This document shows, piece by piece, positions 15,786 to 25,073 of a stretch of 42,066 bases of DNA. The DNA is taken from assembly GCA_009835735.1 (NCBI GenBank), contig VXWX01000022.1, forward strand, positions 1 through 42,066, read 5' to 3'. Source of the DNA: Acidimicrobiaceae bacterium (lineage in GTDB: Bacteria; Actinomycetota; Acidimicrobiia; Acidimicrobiales; Aldehydirespiratoraceae). Under the pieces are notes generated by a model that made no database searches, had not been told where the DNA came from, and was given only the letters and a program-made list of their open reading frames with translations. Every line of letters starts with the position of its first letter. Position 1 is the stretch's first letter. The position numbers were made by a program, and so were the translations under genes.

Positions 15786-16627
15786 CGCGGCATCCCCGCT
15801 GCCGCCGCCGGCGGCGCCAAGTCCGGTCCGGGGAACACCGAATCGCCCGCACCCAGCACGGTCTGGTCCCAATCCACCACCGCGCCGGTCATCATCCCCG
15901 ACTCGCAGGTGGCCAGGTGCACGATGGTGCGGGCGATCTCCGACGGCTTGATCAGCCGGCCGAAAGGCATCCCGGCCTCAGCCCGCTCCAGCCAGCCGTC
16001 GGTGGCGCCGTCGAATGTGCGCTGCACGACATCCTCGTTGGGAGTGTCCATCCATCCCGGGCACAGCAGGTTCACGCGGATGCGATGGCGCATGAGAGAG
16101 AAGGCCAGGTTGCGGGTCAAGGCCACCAGCGCCCCCTTGGAGGTGGCGTACGGCAACAGCTTGGGCGGCCCGCCCCGTCCCGCGATCGACCCGATGAGCA
16201 CGATCGTGCCCTCGATCGACTCGCGGGCCATGATCCTCGCCACTCCCTGGCTCAGCAGCCCGGGCGCCTTCACGTTGACGGCCAGCATGGTGTCCCACAG
16301 TTCCGGGGTGGTGTCCCAGACCGTGCCGCGGTCGGTGATGGCCGCGCAGTTGACGAAGCTGTGGCAGGCGCCGAAGCTGCCGTCGAGCACGGCCAGGACC
16401 TGCTCGCAGGCGCCGGCGTGGCCGAGATCGGCGGCCAGGAACTCCGCCCGGCACTGCTCGGTTCGCAGCGACTCCGCAGCCGCCTCGCCCTTGGCGCCGT
16501 CGCGGCCGACCAGCAGCAGGCCCGACGCTCCCTCCGAGACCAGCCGCTGCGCCACCGCGTAGCCGAGGCCCTGCGAGCCTCCCGTAACCAGCGCTACGCC
16601 GCCGTGGAAGGAGCCCGGATCGGTCAC
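15782..16627 (-). CDS. Short-chain dehydrogenase/reductase
   Basis: Classical SDR of 281 residues. Cofactor motif VTGGSQGLGYAVA, structural NCAAITDRG (NNAG position, here NCAA), catalytic Ser in IVLIGSIAG and YATSK (Tyr-x3-Lys) are all in place, and the C-terminal MTGAVVDWDQTVLG segment is usual. It lies between iolD and the MocDE-like fusion, with its stop overlapping the start of the fusion, so it may process the substrate or product of that oxygenase. The substrate is unknown. The GTG start falls directly after a duplicated copy of the end of iolD; no clear Shine-Dalgarno is seen other than GGTGG. Confidence 0.88.
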   Translation of the reverse strand: MTDPGSFHGGVALVTGGSQGLGYAVAQRLVSEGASGLLLVGRDGAKGEAAAESLRTEQCRAEFLAADLGHAGACEQVLAVLDGSFGACHSFVNCAAITDRGTVWDTTPELWDTMLAVNVKAPGLLSQGVARIMARESIEGTIVLIGSIAGRGGPPKLLPYATSKGALVALTRNLAFSLMRHRIRVNLLCPGWMDTPNEDVVQRTFDGATDGWLERAEAGMPFGRLIKPSEIARTIVHLATCESGMMTGAVVDWDQTVLGAGDSVFPGPDLAPPAAAAGMPR

Positions 16628-16698
16628 CAGCCCACCACCCGGCAGGAGCGGGCCTCGTCGCTCACCAGCCCACCCGCTGGGAGGAGCGGGCCTCGTCG
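16624..16698 (-). repeat. 38-base tandem duplication of the end of iolD
   Basis: Two 37-base copies, 16624-16660 and 16662-16698, differ at four positions and are offset by 38 bases. The second contains the last codons of iolD and its stop (encoding DEARSSQRVGW). The first lies between iolD and the SDR and, in its own frame, would encode DEARSCRVVGW followed by TGA, the final GGTGA also providing the SDR GTG start. It looks like a recent in-place duplication that separated two formerly overlapping genes. Confidence 0.8.
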
Positions 16699-18554
16699 AA
16701 GCCGGCGCGGGCTTCGAGCACCGCTGGGAGGGCGCTCACCTCGGGCACGCTCACCTCCCAGAAGGCACCGCCCTCGGTCCAGGAACTCGGGTGCGTCTTC
16801 AGCGCGATGACGTAGGTGCGATCAGCCTCCCTGGCCCGCTCGATGGCCGCCTCGAGCTCGGCCACCGTGCGCACCGTCTCGGCGCCGCAGCCCATCGAGG
16901 CCGCATGGGCCGCGAAGTCCACTTCGACGACGTCGGTGCCGTCGGCGAGGTCGGTGCGGCAGTCCGACATGAAGTTGTTGAACGACACTCCGCCCGCCGA
17001 GACCTGCAGCCGGTCGATGATGGCGAAGCCGCCGTTGTCGCAGACGATGACGATGAGCTTGTGCCCCGACAGCACCGTGCTGTAGAGGTCGCTGTTCATC
17101 ATCAGGTACGAGCCGTCGCCGACCAGGGCGATCACCTCGCGGTCGGGCATGGCCATCTTCGCTCCCCAGGCCCCCGAGATCTCATATCCCATGCACGAGT
17201 ACCCGTACTCGCAGTCGAACGAATGGACGCCCTGCGAGCGCCACCCGCTGATCAGCTCGCCGGGGAAGCCGCCCGCGGCGGTGACCACGTAGGTGGACGC
17301 GCCGGCGGCTCGATCGACCGCTCCGACGACCTGCGCGTAGGTGGGGAGGTCGGCGCCACCGGCTCCGTCGGAGCCGGATGTCCCCAGCGTCACCGGAGCG
17401 GCGATCTTGTCGATGTACGCGTGATACTGGGCCGTCTCCGAGGCGGCCCTCACCGACCAGGACTGCGGGGCCCGGTAGTCGCCGACGGCCGCGCCCAGCT
17501 CGGCCAGACCTTCCCTGGCGTCGGCCACCAGGGGAACCGACCGGTGCTTGACCGCGTCGAAGCGGGCCGCGTTCAGCCCGATGATGCGGGCGGCCTCGTC
17601 GGAGAACACCGTCCAGGAGCCGGTGACGAAGTCCCCGAGACGGGTGCCCACCGCCAGCACGACGTCGGCCTCCGCCGCCATGGCATTACCCGAGACGCAG
17701 CCGGTCACACCGATCGGTCCGCAGTTGAGGGGGTGGTGAGCGGGCAGCGAGGTGCGGCCCGCGGTGGTCTCGACCACCGGGATCCCGTGAGCCTCCGCGA
17801 AGGCGGCCAGTTGCTCCTCGGCCAGCGACCAGCGCACGCCGCCGCCGGCGATGATCAGCGGACGCTGCGCGCCGGCCAGCACTTCCGCAGCCCTGCGCAG
17901 CTCGCCCCGGTCGGGCCTGGGCCGGCGGATCTCGTGCACCGTGTCGGTGAAGAACCGAGCCGGATAGTCGTAGGCGTCGCCCTGCACGTCCTGGGGCAGC
18001 CCGATGAAGGCCGGGCCGCAGTCGCCCGGATCGAGCATGGTGTGGACGGCGTGCGGCAGCGAGTGCACGACCTGCTCGGGTGCGGTGATCCGATCCCAGA
18101 AGCGCACCACGGCCCGGAAGGCGTCGTTGACGGTCGTGGTGGGGGAACCGAAGTGCTCGACCTGCTGCAGCACCGGATCGACGATGCGGTGGTCGAAGGT
18201 GTCGCCCGAGATCAGCAGCAGCGGCAGCCGGTTGGACAGCGCCACCGCGGCCGCGGTCACCATGTTGGTCGCGCCCGGGCCGATCGAGCTGGTGGCCACC
18301 ATGATCCGGCGCCGCTTGTGGGCCCGGGTGAAGCCGCAGGCGGCCAGGGCCATGCCCTGCTCGTTCTGGCCCCGCCAGGTGGGCAGCCTGTCGCCGGCCC
18401 GCTCCAGTTCGTGGCCCAGGCAGGTGACGTTGCCGTGGCCGAAGATGGCGAACACGCCCGCGAACAGCGGCACGGTCTCGCCGTCGACCTCTATGTGCTG
18501 GGCTGCGAGGTAGCGGACCACCGCCCCCGAAGTAGTGAGCCTTACCGTCTCCAT
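16662..18554 (-). CDS. iolD: 3D-(3,5/4)-trihydroxycyclohexane-1,2-dione hydrolase
   Basis: Thiamine-diphosphate enzyme that opens the ring of the diketo-inositol intermediate to give 5-deoxy-glucuronate. 630 residues, the normal IolD length. Seen in order: VPLFAGVFAIFGHGNV, RGQNEQGMALAACGF with the ThDP-activating Glu (E65), MVATSSIGPGATNMVTAA, the central domain ending GTRLGDFVTGSW, then the C-terminal ThDP domain with YSCMGYEISGAWGAKMA and the metal motif VGDGSYLMMNSDLYSTV. The ATG is preceded by GAGAGG. It follows the Gfo/Idh gene by 96 bases and precedes the SDR by 34 bases containing a duplicated fragment of its own 3' end. Confidence 0.97.
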   Translation of the reverse strand: METVRLTTSGAVVRYLAAQHIEVDGETVPLFAGVFAIFGHGNVTCLGHELERAGDRLPTWRGQNEQGMALAACGFTRAHKRRRIMVATSSIGPGATNMVTAAAVALSNRLPLLLISGDTFDHRIVDPVLQQVEHFGSPTTTVNDAFRAVVRFWDRITAPEQVVHSLPHAVHTMLDPGDCGPAFIGLPQDVQGDAYDYPARFFTDTVHEIRRPRPDRGELRRAAEVLAGAQRPLIIAGGGVRWSLAEEQLAAFAEAHGIPVVETTAGRTSLPAHHPLNCGPIGVTGCVSGNAMAAEADVVLAVGTRLGDFVTGSWTVFSDEAARIIGLNAARFDAVKHRSVPLVADAREGLAELGAAVGDYRAPQSWSVRAASETAQYHAYIDKIAAPVTLGTSGSDGAGGADLPTYAQVVGAVDRAAGASTYVVTAAGGFPGELISGWRSQGVHSFDCEYGYSCMGYEISGAWGAKMAMPDREVIALVGDGSYLMMNSDLYSTVLSGHKLIVIVCDNGGFAIIDRLQVSAGGVSFNNFMSDCRTDLADGTDVVEVDFAAHAASMGCGAETVRTVAELEAAIERAREADRTYVIALKTHPSSWTEGGAFWEVSVPEVSALPAVLEARAGFDEARSSQRVGW

Positions 18555-18586
18555 GGCCTACCTCTCCCCGGCCTCGCGGCCGCTAT

Positions 18587-18611
18587 AGCACGCGCCGAAA
18601 TCGAGCGTGCT
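18587..18611 (-). other. Small hairpin between the Gfo/Idh gene and iolD
   Basis: AGCACGC and GCGTGCT form a perfect 7-bp stem with an 11-base loop in the 96-base gap upstream of iolD. No T-tract follows and no promoter is obvious. It may be an mRNA-stability or processing element; chance formation in this GC-rich DNA is possible. Confidence 0.3.
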
Positions 18612-18650
18612 GCGTCTCTTGGTAGCAGCTTCGATGGCGGGCTGCACCCC

Positions 18651-19826
18651 TCAATCGATCCTTACCGAGACGACGTCCGTCCAGGCGCCGGTCTCCCAGC
18701 TGCGCAGCAGCGCGGCCTGCACGCTCACATACTCCAGCGCCTGCTCCATCCCCGCCGAATGGGGCCGGCCCTCGGCCACTGCGGCCAGGAACTCGTGGTC
18801 CTGGATGGTCACCACGTCCTCGAAGCCGATGGAGTTGGCCTCGCCGGGAACGAAGCCCGCGTGATACGGGTGGCGTTCGCCGGCGTAGACGGTGGTGTAG
18901 CCCCGGTCGCCCTCGATGATGTTGAACAGCCGCATCTGGTTCATGGTCTCGAAGTTCCAGCTGAGCGCGCCGTCGGTGCCGTGGATGTCGAAGGCCATCT
19001 GGCTCTGCGGCCCCACCATCGTCCGGCTCACCTCGAAGGTGCCGCGGCTGCCGTTGGCGAACACGGCCATGGCCCCGAAGTAGTCCTCGTTGGTGACCAC
19101 CCCGACCGGGTCGCCCGGCTTGCCCCGGTCGTAGTGGGTGCCCGACGCGGACGGCAGGGGCCTCTCCTTGATGAACGTCTCGCCGGTGCCCACCACCCGC
19201 AAGATGGGGCCGTTGAGCATCATGGCCAGGTCGATGGCGTGGCTGAGGATGTCGGTGGACACGCCGTGCCCGGCCTGATCGATCAGGAAGCGCCAGCTGA
19301 GCAGGCCGAGCGGATCGGCGCCGTACATGGAGAAGAAGCGGCCCCGGTAGTTGGTGATCTGACCCAGCTCGCCCGCCTCTACCAGGTTGCGGGCGTGCTG
19401 CACGAGCGGCACGAACCGGTAGTTGTAGCCGACTCCGGTGATGATCCCCGCGTCACGGCAGGCCTTCTCGGCTCGGGCCGTCTGGGTGGGAGTGCCCCCG
19501 ACGGGCTTCTCACAGAACACGTGCCTGCCCGACGCGGCGGCCGCCTCGACCAGCTCGCAGTGCACCATGTTGGGCGCGCAGATCACGACCACGTCCACGT
19601 CCGGGTGATCGACCGCCACCCGCCAGTCTTCGGTGACCTCGCGAAAGCCGAAGTCGCTCAGGGCGACGGCCCGCCGCTCGGCCAGCGTGTCGGCGCACAC
19701 CGTCAGCTCGGCGCGGTATTCGAGGCCGTCGAAGATCAACGGCAGGCGTGCGTAGGACCGGGCGTGGGCCTGGCCCATCCAGCCGAAGCCGATCACGGCG
19801 ATCCCGATGCGGCGCGGCGTGCTCAT
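18651..19826 (-). CDS. Gfo/Idh/MocA-family oxidoreductase
   Basis: 391 residues. N-terminal Rossmann motif AVIGFGWMGQAHARSY, then VVVICAPNMVHCELV, HVFCEKPVGG with the family Lys, GYNYRFVPLVQHA and the active-site helix GVSTDILSHAIDLAMML (Asp-x3-His). It is longer than IolG and diverges from it, with an extended C-terminal domain (GEANSIGFEDVVTIQDHEFLAAV). Within the operon it is the second dehydrogenase of this superfamily, so it may act on another inositol isomer or derivative such as scyllo- or chiro-inositol or an inosamine (inference). Its ATG overlaps the stop of the preceding dehydrogenase as ATGA. Confidence 0.9.
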   Translation of the reverse strand: MSTPRRIGIAVIGFGWMGQAHARSYARLPLIFDGLEYRAELTVCADTLAERRAVALSDFGFREVTEDWRVAVDHPDVDVVVICAPNMVHCELVEAAAASGRHVFCEKPVGGTPTQTARAEKACRDAGIITGVGYNYRFVPLVQHARNLVEAGELGQITNYRGRFFSMYGADPLGLLSWRFLIDQAGHGVSTDILSHAIDLAMMLNGPILRVVGTGETFIKERPLPSASGTHYDRGKPGDPVGVVTNEDYFGAMAVFANGSRGTFEVSRTMVGPQSQMAFDIHGTDGALSWNFETMNQMRLFNIIEGDRGYTTVYAGERHPYHAGFVPGEANSIGFEDVVTIQDHEFLAAVAEGRPHSAGMEQALEYVSVQAALLRSWETGAWTDVVSVRID

Positions 19827-20779
19827 GAGACCCTCCGGCGGTCGACGGCGGGATCGGCCGCAGCTGGATCGAGCAGATGCTCGGGGCTACCTCCGCGCAG
19901 CCACTGGGCCGCCTGGTCCAGTGCCTGATCGAGAAGCCTGACCATTCCCGCTGTGGTCGACGACGCGACGTGCGGGGTGACGATCACATCGTCGCGCCCT
20001 AGCAGCGGATGGCCCACCGGCAGCGGCTCGGGCTCAGTCACGTCTAACCCGGCCCCGGAGATGTGGCCCGACTCCAGGCCGGCGAGTAGCGCATCGTGGT
20101 CGATCAGCGCGCCCCGGGCACAGTTGATGATGATGACCCCCGGCTTCATGGACGCGACAGCGCGGGCGTCGACGATGTGACGGGTGGCCGCGGTTGCGGG
20201 TGCGTGCAGCGACACCGCATCGCTGTCGCGCCACAGGCCGTCGAGGTCCACCGGCTCACCGGTCCCCGCCACGCGGGCGGGATCCAAGTGCGGATCGTGG
20301 ACGAGCACCCGCATGCCGAGCGCGGCCCCGTAACGCCCCACGCGGCTGCCGATGCGCCCGCAGCCGAGCAGTCCCAGAGTCCGGCCGTGAAGTTCCAGGG
20401 CACGATGGTTGACCCGGTAGTCGCCCAGACCGGCCGCGAGCCCCCGCTCGGCCGGCTTGACGCGCTTGGACACGGCCAGCAGCAGCGCCAGGGCGTGCTC
20501 GGCGGTGGACACGGTGGGAGCGTCGGGAGCGTTGCACGCGGCCACGCCGGCGGCGGCACACTCAGCGACCGCCACGTTGTCGTAGCCGATGCCGGCGCGG
20601 GCCACCACCTTCAGGCGAGGCAGGCGGCGGCAAGCGTCGGAGTCCCAAGACTTCTCCGCTCCGACCACGGCGCCGTCGGCCGCGGCGAGGTCGTCGGTCA
20701 GTTCGACGTCGTCGGGGACGGAGACCTCGGGGGGCGGCCTGCGGTCGATCCAGATGCGCCACCGCGCCGGGCCGCTCAT
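19823..20779 (-). CDS. 2-hydroxyacid dehydrogenase (phosphoglycerate-dehydrogenase-like)
   Basis: 318 residues. The N-terminal domain ends in LKVVARAGIGYDNVAV and STAEHALALLLAVSKRV. The dinucleotide site is LGLLGCGRIGSRVGRYGAALG. The catalytic Arg is in INCARGALIDHDAL, the Glu in DVTEPEPLPVGH and the His in TPHVASST. There is no ACT or other regulatory C-terminal domain, so it is not a full SerA. Its ATG overlaps the iolC stop as ATGA and its stop overlaps the following Gfo/Idh gene in the same way, making it an integral operon member. Its physiological 2-hydroxy or 2-keto acid is not evident; a role in handling a cyclitol breakdown acid is only an inference. Confidence 0.9.
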   Translation of the reverse strand: MSGPARWRIWIDRRPPPEVSVPDDVELTDDLAAADGAVVGAEKSWDSDACRRLPRLKVVARAGIGYDNVAVAECAAAGVAACNAPDAPTVSTAEHALALLLAVSKRVKPAERGLAAGLGDYRVNHRALELHGRTLGLLGCGRIGSRVGRYGAALGMRVLVHDPHLDPARVAGTGEPVDLDGLWRDSDAVSLHAPATAATRHIVDARAVASMKPGVIIINCARGALIDHDALLAGLESGHISGAGLDVTEPEPLPVGHPLLGRDDVIVTPHVASSTTAGMVRLLDQALDQAAQWLRGGSPEHLLDPAAADPAVDRRRVS

Positions 20780-21741
20780 GCCGCCTCGGCCTCGGAGGGG
20801 TCCCCGCCGGCGAGCACGGCATCGATCTCGGCCGTGGTGGGCATGGCGTCGGCGCATGTCAACCGGCCGGCCACGATCGCGCCGGCGGCATTGGCCCTGG
20901 TGACCATCTCGACGGGGTCGAGGCCGGCCAGCAGCCCGTCGGCCAGCGCACCGCCGAAGGCGTCGCCCGCGCCGAGCCCGCAGACCACCTCCACCGGCAC
21001 CGGCTGAACACTGGACCGGCCCTCCGGTGTGGCCACCAGCACGCCGTCGGCCCCCATCTTCACCACCGCCAGCGACACGCCCCGATCGAGCAGCCGGTCG
21101 GCAGCCTGGTCGGGATCGGCGGCGCCGACCGCGATCTCGCACTCGGTCCGGTTGCCCACCGCCACCGTGGCATGGTCGACGGCGGCCCCGATGTGCTCGG
21201 CCGCCTCGTCCGGCGACGACCAGAAGCTGGGCCGGTAGTCCAGGTCGAGAACGGTGTGCTCGGCCCGGTTGCGCCTCTCGAGCATGGTCCGGATCGTGGA
21301 GCGCGACGGCTCCTGCGCGAAGCGTGAGCCGGTCACCCACAGCACGGGCACCTCGTAGGCCTCTTCGGGGATGTCACCGGTGGTGAGGTTCATGTCGGGA
21401 CCTCTCGGCTCCCGGTAGAACAGCAGGGGCGGGTCGGTCGGCGGGTCCAGCGCGCAGAAGGCCAGCGCGGTGCGCAGATGCGGGTCCACCGACACGTAGT
21501 CGTTGACCACCCCGAACCGCTCGGCCAGGGCGGTGCGGATGTACTCGCCGAACCCGTCGTCGCCGACCCGGGTGACCACCGCCGCCCGCCGGCCCAGCCG
21601 GGCCGCGGCCACAGCCACGTTGGTGGGCGATCCGCCGATCGACTTGGCGAACGACGACACCCCGCTCAGGGGAACCCCGCTCTGCTGCGGGTAGAGGTCG
21701 ACGCTGACGCGGCCGACGGTCAGCAACTCAAGTTCCATCAT
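20776..21741 (-). CDS. iolC: 5-dehydro-2-deoxygluconokinase
   Basis: PfkB-family kinase phosphorylating 2-deoxy-5-keto-D-gluconate with ATP before aldol cleavage. 321 residues. N-terminal VGRVSVDLYPQQSGVPL, SFAKSIGGSPTNVAVAAARLG and the catalytic anion-hole motif CGLGAGDAFGGALADGLL are clear, together with FYREPRGPDMNLT, a stretch seen in IolC proteins. There is no fused C-terminal DUF2090 domain; a separate LacD-like aldolase is encoded at 10555 instead. Two adjacent ATGs (21741 and 21738) are possible starts and neither has a Shine-Dalgarno. The gene follows the ABC ATPase after 64 bases and overlaps the next gene by ATGA. Confidence 0.93.
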   Translation of the reverse strand: MMELELLTVGRVSVDLYPQQSGVPLSGVSSFAKSIGGSPTNVAVAAARLGRRAAVVTRVGDDGFGEYIRTALAERFGVVNDYVSVDPHLRTALAFCALDPPTDPPLLFYREPRGPDMNLTTGDIPEEAYEVPVLWVTGSRFAQEPSRSTIRTMLERRNRAEHTVLDLDYRPSFWSSPDEAAEHIGAAVDHATVAVGNRTECEIAVGAADPDQAADRLLDRGVSLAVVKMGADGVLVATPEGRSSVQPVPVEVVCGLGAGDAFGGALADGLLAGLDPVEMVTRANAAGAIVAGRLTCADAMPTTAEIDAVLAGGDPSEAEAA

Positions 21742-21805
21742 GCGGGCCGGGGGGAGGGGTTGGATGTCGCCGTCGAGTCGACGACGGCCGACGGGCAGCG
21801 ACCGA

Positions 21806-22597
21806 TCACCCTCCGTTCGAGTCGGCCCCGGCCAACTCGTGCTGGAGTTCCTCCAACTCGGCGCCACCGGCCATCAGCTGGGTCAGCTCGCCCTGCGACA
21901 GCTCATCCTTGGCCCAGTTGCCCAGGGACTGGCCCCGCTGAAGTATCACGAACCGATCACCGACGGGATAGGCGTGGTTGGGATTGTGGGTGATGAAGAT
22001 CACCGCCAGCCCCTGATCCCGGGCCTCCACAATGCGACGCAGCACCACTCCGGACTGCTTCACGCCCAGCGCGGAGGTGGGCTCATCGAGGATCAGCACC
22101 CGGGCGCCGAAGTAGCTGGCCCTGGCGATGGCCACCGACTGGCGCTCGCCACCCGAGAGGGTGCCCACGCTCTGCTCGGTGTCGCGGATGTCGATGCCCA
22201 TCTTGGCCATCTCCTCCTTGGCGATCATCTTGGCCTTGTCGATGTCGATCTGACGGAACGGCCAGACTCCCGTCTTGGGCTCCTGGCCCAGGAAGAAGTT
22301 CCGCCACACCGACATCAGCGGCACCATGGCCAGATCCTGGTACACGGTGGCGATGCCCGCGGCGAGCGCCTCCCGGGGATGAGCGAACCGGACCTTGGAA
22401 CCCTCGAGGACCAGCTCGCCCTCGTCGTGCTGGTGCACGCCGGCCAGGATCTTGATGAACGTCGACTTGCCTGCGCCGTTGTCGCCGAGCACACAGGTCA
22501 CCTCGCCGGGATTCACCGTCGTGGTGACGCCGGTGAGAGCGATGATGTTGCCGTAAAATTTCGAGATGTTCCTCAGCTCGAGGAAGTCGGTGCTCAT
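21806..22597 (-). CDS. Sugar/cyclitol ABC transporter ATP-binding protein
   Basis: 263 residues, a single nucleotide-binding domain of the carbohydrate-uptake class 2 type (FrcA-like), in contrast to two-domain RbsA. Walker A is [10 protein letters not shown]-loop region [11 protein letters not shown], signature [14 protein letters not shown], Walker [13 protein letters not shown] and switch His in [16 protein letters not shown]. It would energise import of the ligand of the 25126 binding protein through the 22594 permease. ATG overlaps the permease stop as ATGA. Ligand is inferred to be inositol or a derivative from the operon. Confidence 0.95.
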   Translation of the reverse strand: MSTDFLELRNISKFYGNIIALTGVTTTVNPGEVTCVLGDNGAGKSTFIKILAGVHQHDEGELVLEGSKVRFAHPREALAAGIATVYQDLAMVPLMSVWRNFFLGQEPKTGVWPFRQIDIDKAKMIAKEEMAKMGIDIRDTEQSVGTLSGGERQSVAIARASYFGARVLILDEPTSALGVKQSGVVLRRIVEARDQGLAVIFITHNPNHAYPVGDRFVILQRGQSLGNWAKDELSQGELTQLMAGGAELEELQHELAGADSNGG

Positions 22598-24945
22598 TGC
22601 TGTTCCTCCTTTGCGCCCTTGGCCGGCTCAGCGGGCACGACTATGGCGATCTCGGTCCTGTCGGGTCTGGTGGCGCCAGATGTCGTCGGTGCCTTCTCGG
22701 CCCGGCCCCGCACATAGTTGTTGACCATCACCGCCACCAGCAGCAGGGCCCCCAACACCAGGAACCGCCAGTCGCTGTTCCATTGGGCGAAGCCGATGCC
22801 CTGGGAGATCATTCCCCAGATCACCGCGCCGATGCCGGCGCCGAGCGCCGACCCGTAGCCGCCGGTGAGCAGGTTGCCACCCACCACCGCCACGATGATG
22901 TAGCGGAACTCGTTGCCGTCGCCCACGTTGGCCTGCACTGCGGTGAGCCGGAAGGCGATCAGCATCCCGGTGATCCACGCCGCCCCCGACACCATCATGA
23001 ACAGCGTCGTCTTGGTGCGCGCCGCCGGAACGCCCACGGAGCGGGCCGCCTCCTTGTTGCCCCCGACAGCCATGATCCAGCTGCCGAACTGCGTGCGCAT
23101 CAGGAGCCACGAGCCGATAGCCGCAAAGACCAGGAACGACAGCACGACCACACCGAACTGCGTCTGCGGGCACCTCATCTCGCCGTCGGTGCCCACCGTG
23201 CAGATCGTCTCCAACTCGCTGCCGGTCACGAACATCAGTCGGGTGGCGACGCTCAGCATCACCGCACCGATCCCTACCGTGATCAGGGCCCGTCCGACCC
23301 CCTCATCGCGGGTCATCAAGGTGCGCCCCACGGTTCCCGCGGCGTAGGCCACGAAGCCCACGATTCCGCCCTTGGCCGCGCCGGTGAGCACGGCGTAGAG
23401 GATCCCGTCGCCGTCGACCAGTTCGATCACGGCGAACACGACGACGGCGGCCACGCCCAACACGGCGCAGACGTGCATCCAGCGGCCGAACTGCGGGGGC
23501 GGAGGTGCAGTGGTGCGAACGGCACTCAGGTAGCGAGCCACCGCGGAGGCGGCCAGCAGCAGAGCCACCAGCAACAGCACCGTGAACAACTCGACCCGCA
23601 GCTTGCGTGACGCCGATTCGGCCTGGATGAAGAAGGCCAGCACGACGATCGCCGCCGAGATGGCCAGCGAGACCGTCACCGCGGGCTGAACTCGCCGGGC
23701 GGTCGACCAGAGCAGCATTATCCCCAACAGCGCCAGCCCGCCAAAGAGAATGACCCGAGCGGCCTGCACCGTCACCAGGAAGCTGATCGTCGGCAGGGCG
23801 ACGAGCACCGCCCCGAGCATGGGGTATCCGGGGGTGATGCGTCCCAGGGCCGCCACGACGGCCAGCGCTCCGACTACGGCGATTCCCAGGGCGAACACGA
23901 ACTTGCCGAACGATCCGCTCAGGAAGCCCAGCTGGGAGGAGTCGGTGGCGTCCATGACCACCGCAACGATCATGGCGACGACCAGGGCCGCGATGCCGCT
24001 GATCAGGTACTGCCACCACCGGGCCGAGGTTCCGCGCTCGGACCGGTCCGGCGCCTCATAGCGGAACCGGCACCAGCCGGCGACCTTCGCCAGCACGCCG
24101 GCCGCCACAAGGATGCCGCCGATCCAGTTGGACGTGGTTCCGTCCTGGGCCAGCAGGTAGATCAGACCGACCAGCGCCAGCACGGTGCCGCCGGCCGCCA
24201 CCACCATTCCCGCGACGTTCGGGGACGAGCGCCGGGAGTACGTCAGCTCGAAGGTCCCGATCACCAGGGCGGCGATCCCGCCGATGAGCAGCAGGGCCCA
24301 CATCTCGTCGCGGACCAGCCACAGGTTGGACCAGCTGCGGACGTCCCAGAGGTGGTTGTTGCGAAGCCATTCGGCACCGAAGATGCCGTTCCAGAATTCG
24401 TAGCCCTCAGCCTCGTCGAGCCCCTCGACCAGAACCTTGTTGGTGAAGAGCTTGGAGAAGCCGAGCTTGGCTCCGATCAGCATGAAGAACGTTCCCAGCG
24501 TCACAATGAAGCTGGGCAGCGACGTCTTCTCCACGACGGTGCCGTTGAACCACCCGATCGCCAGGGCGAACGCCAGCGACAGCGGCACCGCGATGTGGAG
24601 TCCCAGCCCGGCGCCATTGATGTCGTTGGCCAGCAGGATGGCGATGAGGGCTGTCGCTCCGGTCATGGCGCCCGACGACAGGTCGAACTCGCCGCCGATC
24701 ATCAGCAGCGCGACGGGAACGGCCATCAACCCCAGGTAGGCGGCGACGTCGAGGAAGTTGGCCGTGCCCCCTACGGTGCCGAAGGGAGCGGACACCAGCC
24801 AGAACAGCAGCCAGACGCCGACGGCCCCCAGCAGGGCCCCGATCTCCGGCCGGGTCAGCAGCGTCTGGATCGGCCCCCTATGGGCCAGCCGCTCGTCGCC
24901 GCCGGCAGTGGCTTCGGCGGGCTTGTCGGTGGTCGTGTCGGCCAT
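22594..24945 (-). CDS. Oversized ABC sugar permease with a large internal insertion
   Basis: 783 residues, about twice the size of RbsC/FrcC-type permeases. The first third of a BPD_transp_2 domain is at residues 30-165 ([40 protein letters not shown]). The conserved second part is at 595-745 ([49 protein letters not shown]). Between them, residues about 190-590 hold roughly ten additional hydrophobic segments with no family motif that I recognise. The reading frame is continuous and compositionally like the rest. ATG 24945 follows GGGGG; TTG 24957 is an alternative. The stop overlaps the ATPase start. It works with the binding lipoprotein upstream and the ATPase downstream. Confidence 0.9.
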   Translation of the reverse strand: MADTTTDKPAEATAGGDERLAHRGPIQTLLTRPEIGALLGAVGVWLLFWLVSAPFGTVGGTANFLDVAAYLGLMAVPVALLMIGGEFDLSSGAMTGATALIAILLANDINGAGLGLHIAVPLSLAFALAIGWFNGTVVEKTSLPSFIVTLGTFFMLIGAKLGFSKLFTNKVLVEGLDEAEGYEFWNGIFGAEWLRNNHLWDVRSWSNLWLVRDEMWALLLIGGIAALVIGTFELTYSRRSSPNVAGMVVAAGGTVLALVGLIYLLAQDGTTSNWIGGILVAAGVLAKVAGWCRFRYEAPDRSERGTSARWWQYLISGIAALVVAMIVAVVMDATDSSQLGFLSGSFGKFVFALGIAVVGALAVVAALGRITPGYPMLGAVLVALPTISFLVTVQAARVILFGGLALLGIMLLWSTARRVQPAVTVSLAISAAIVVLAFFIQAESASRKLRVELFTVLLLVALLLAASAVARYLSAVRTTAPPPPQFGRWMHVCAVLGVAAVVVFAVIELVDGDGILYAVLTGAAKGGIVGFVAYAAGTVGRTLMTRDEGVGRALITVGIGAVMLSVATRLMFVTGSELETICTVGTDGEMRCPQTQFGVVVLSFLVFAAIGSWLLMRTQFGSWIMAVGGNKEAARSVGVPAARTKTTLFMMVSGAAWITGMLIAFRLTAVQANVGDGNEFRYIIVAVVGGNLLTGGYGSALGAGIGAVIWGMISQGIGFAQWNSDWRFLVLGALLLVAVMVNNYVRGRAEKAPTTSGATRPDRTEIAIVVPAEPAKGAKEEQQ

Positions 24946-25029
24946 TTGATCCCCCAATGGCTAGTTGACTCAAGCCGGTCGTCCCGGGGCCTTGTGGCGA
25001 CCGGACGTTTCTCAGATCCGCCCAGCACC

Positions 25030-25054
25030 GGGGCCTGCCACAGGGGCAGGCCCC
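25030..25054 (-). terminator. Second hairpin between binding protein and permease genes
   Basis: GGGGCCTGCC and GGCAGGCCCC form a perfect 10-bp stem around a 5-base loop, extendable by one C-G pair and an outer CAGC/GCTG. It lacks a T-tract. In order of transcription it follows the hairpin at 25074-25113 and together they probably lower permease expression relative to the binding protein or stabilise the upstream mRNA. Confidence 0.6.
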
Positions 25055-25073
25055 GCGCTGGGGGGAAGTTAGC

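Noticed and set aside
16791..19928. A 1045-codon + strand open frame opposite iolD and the Gfo/Idh gene
   Set aside because: His/Val/Asp/Gly-rich antisense shadow with no domain; both genes on the other strand are clear family members.
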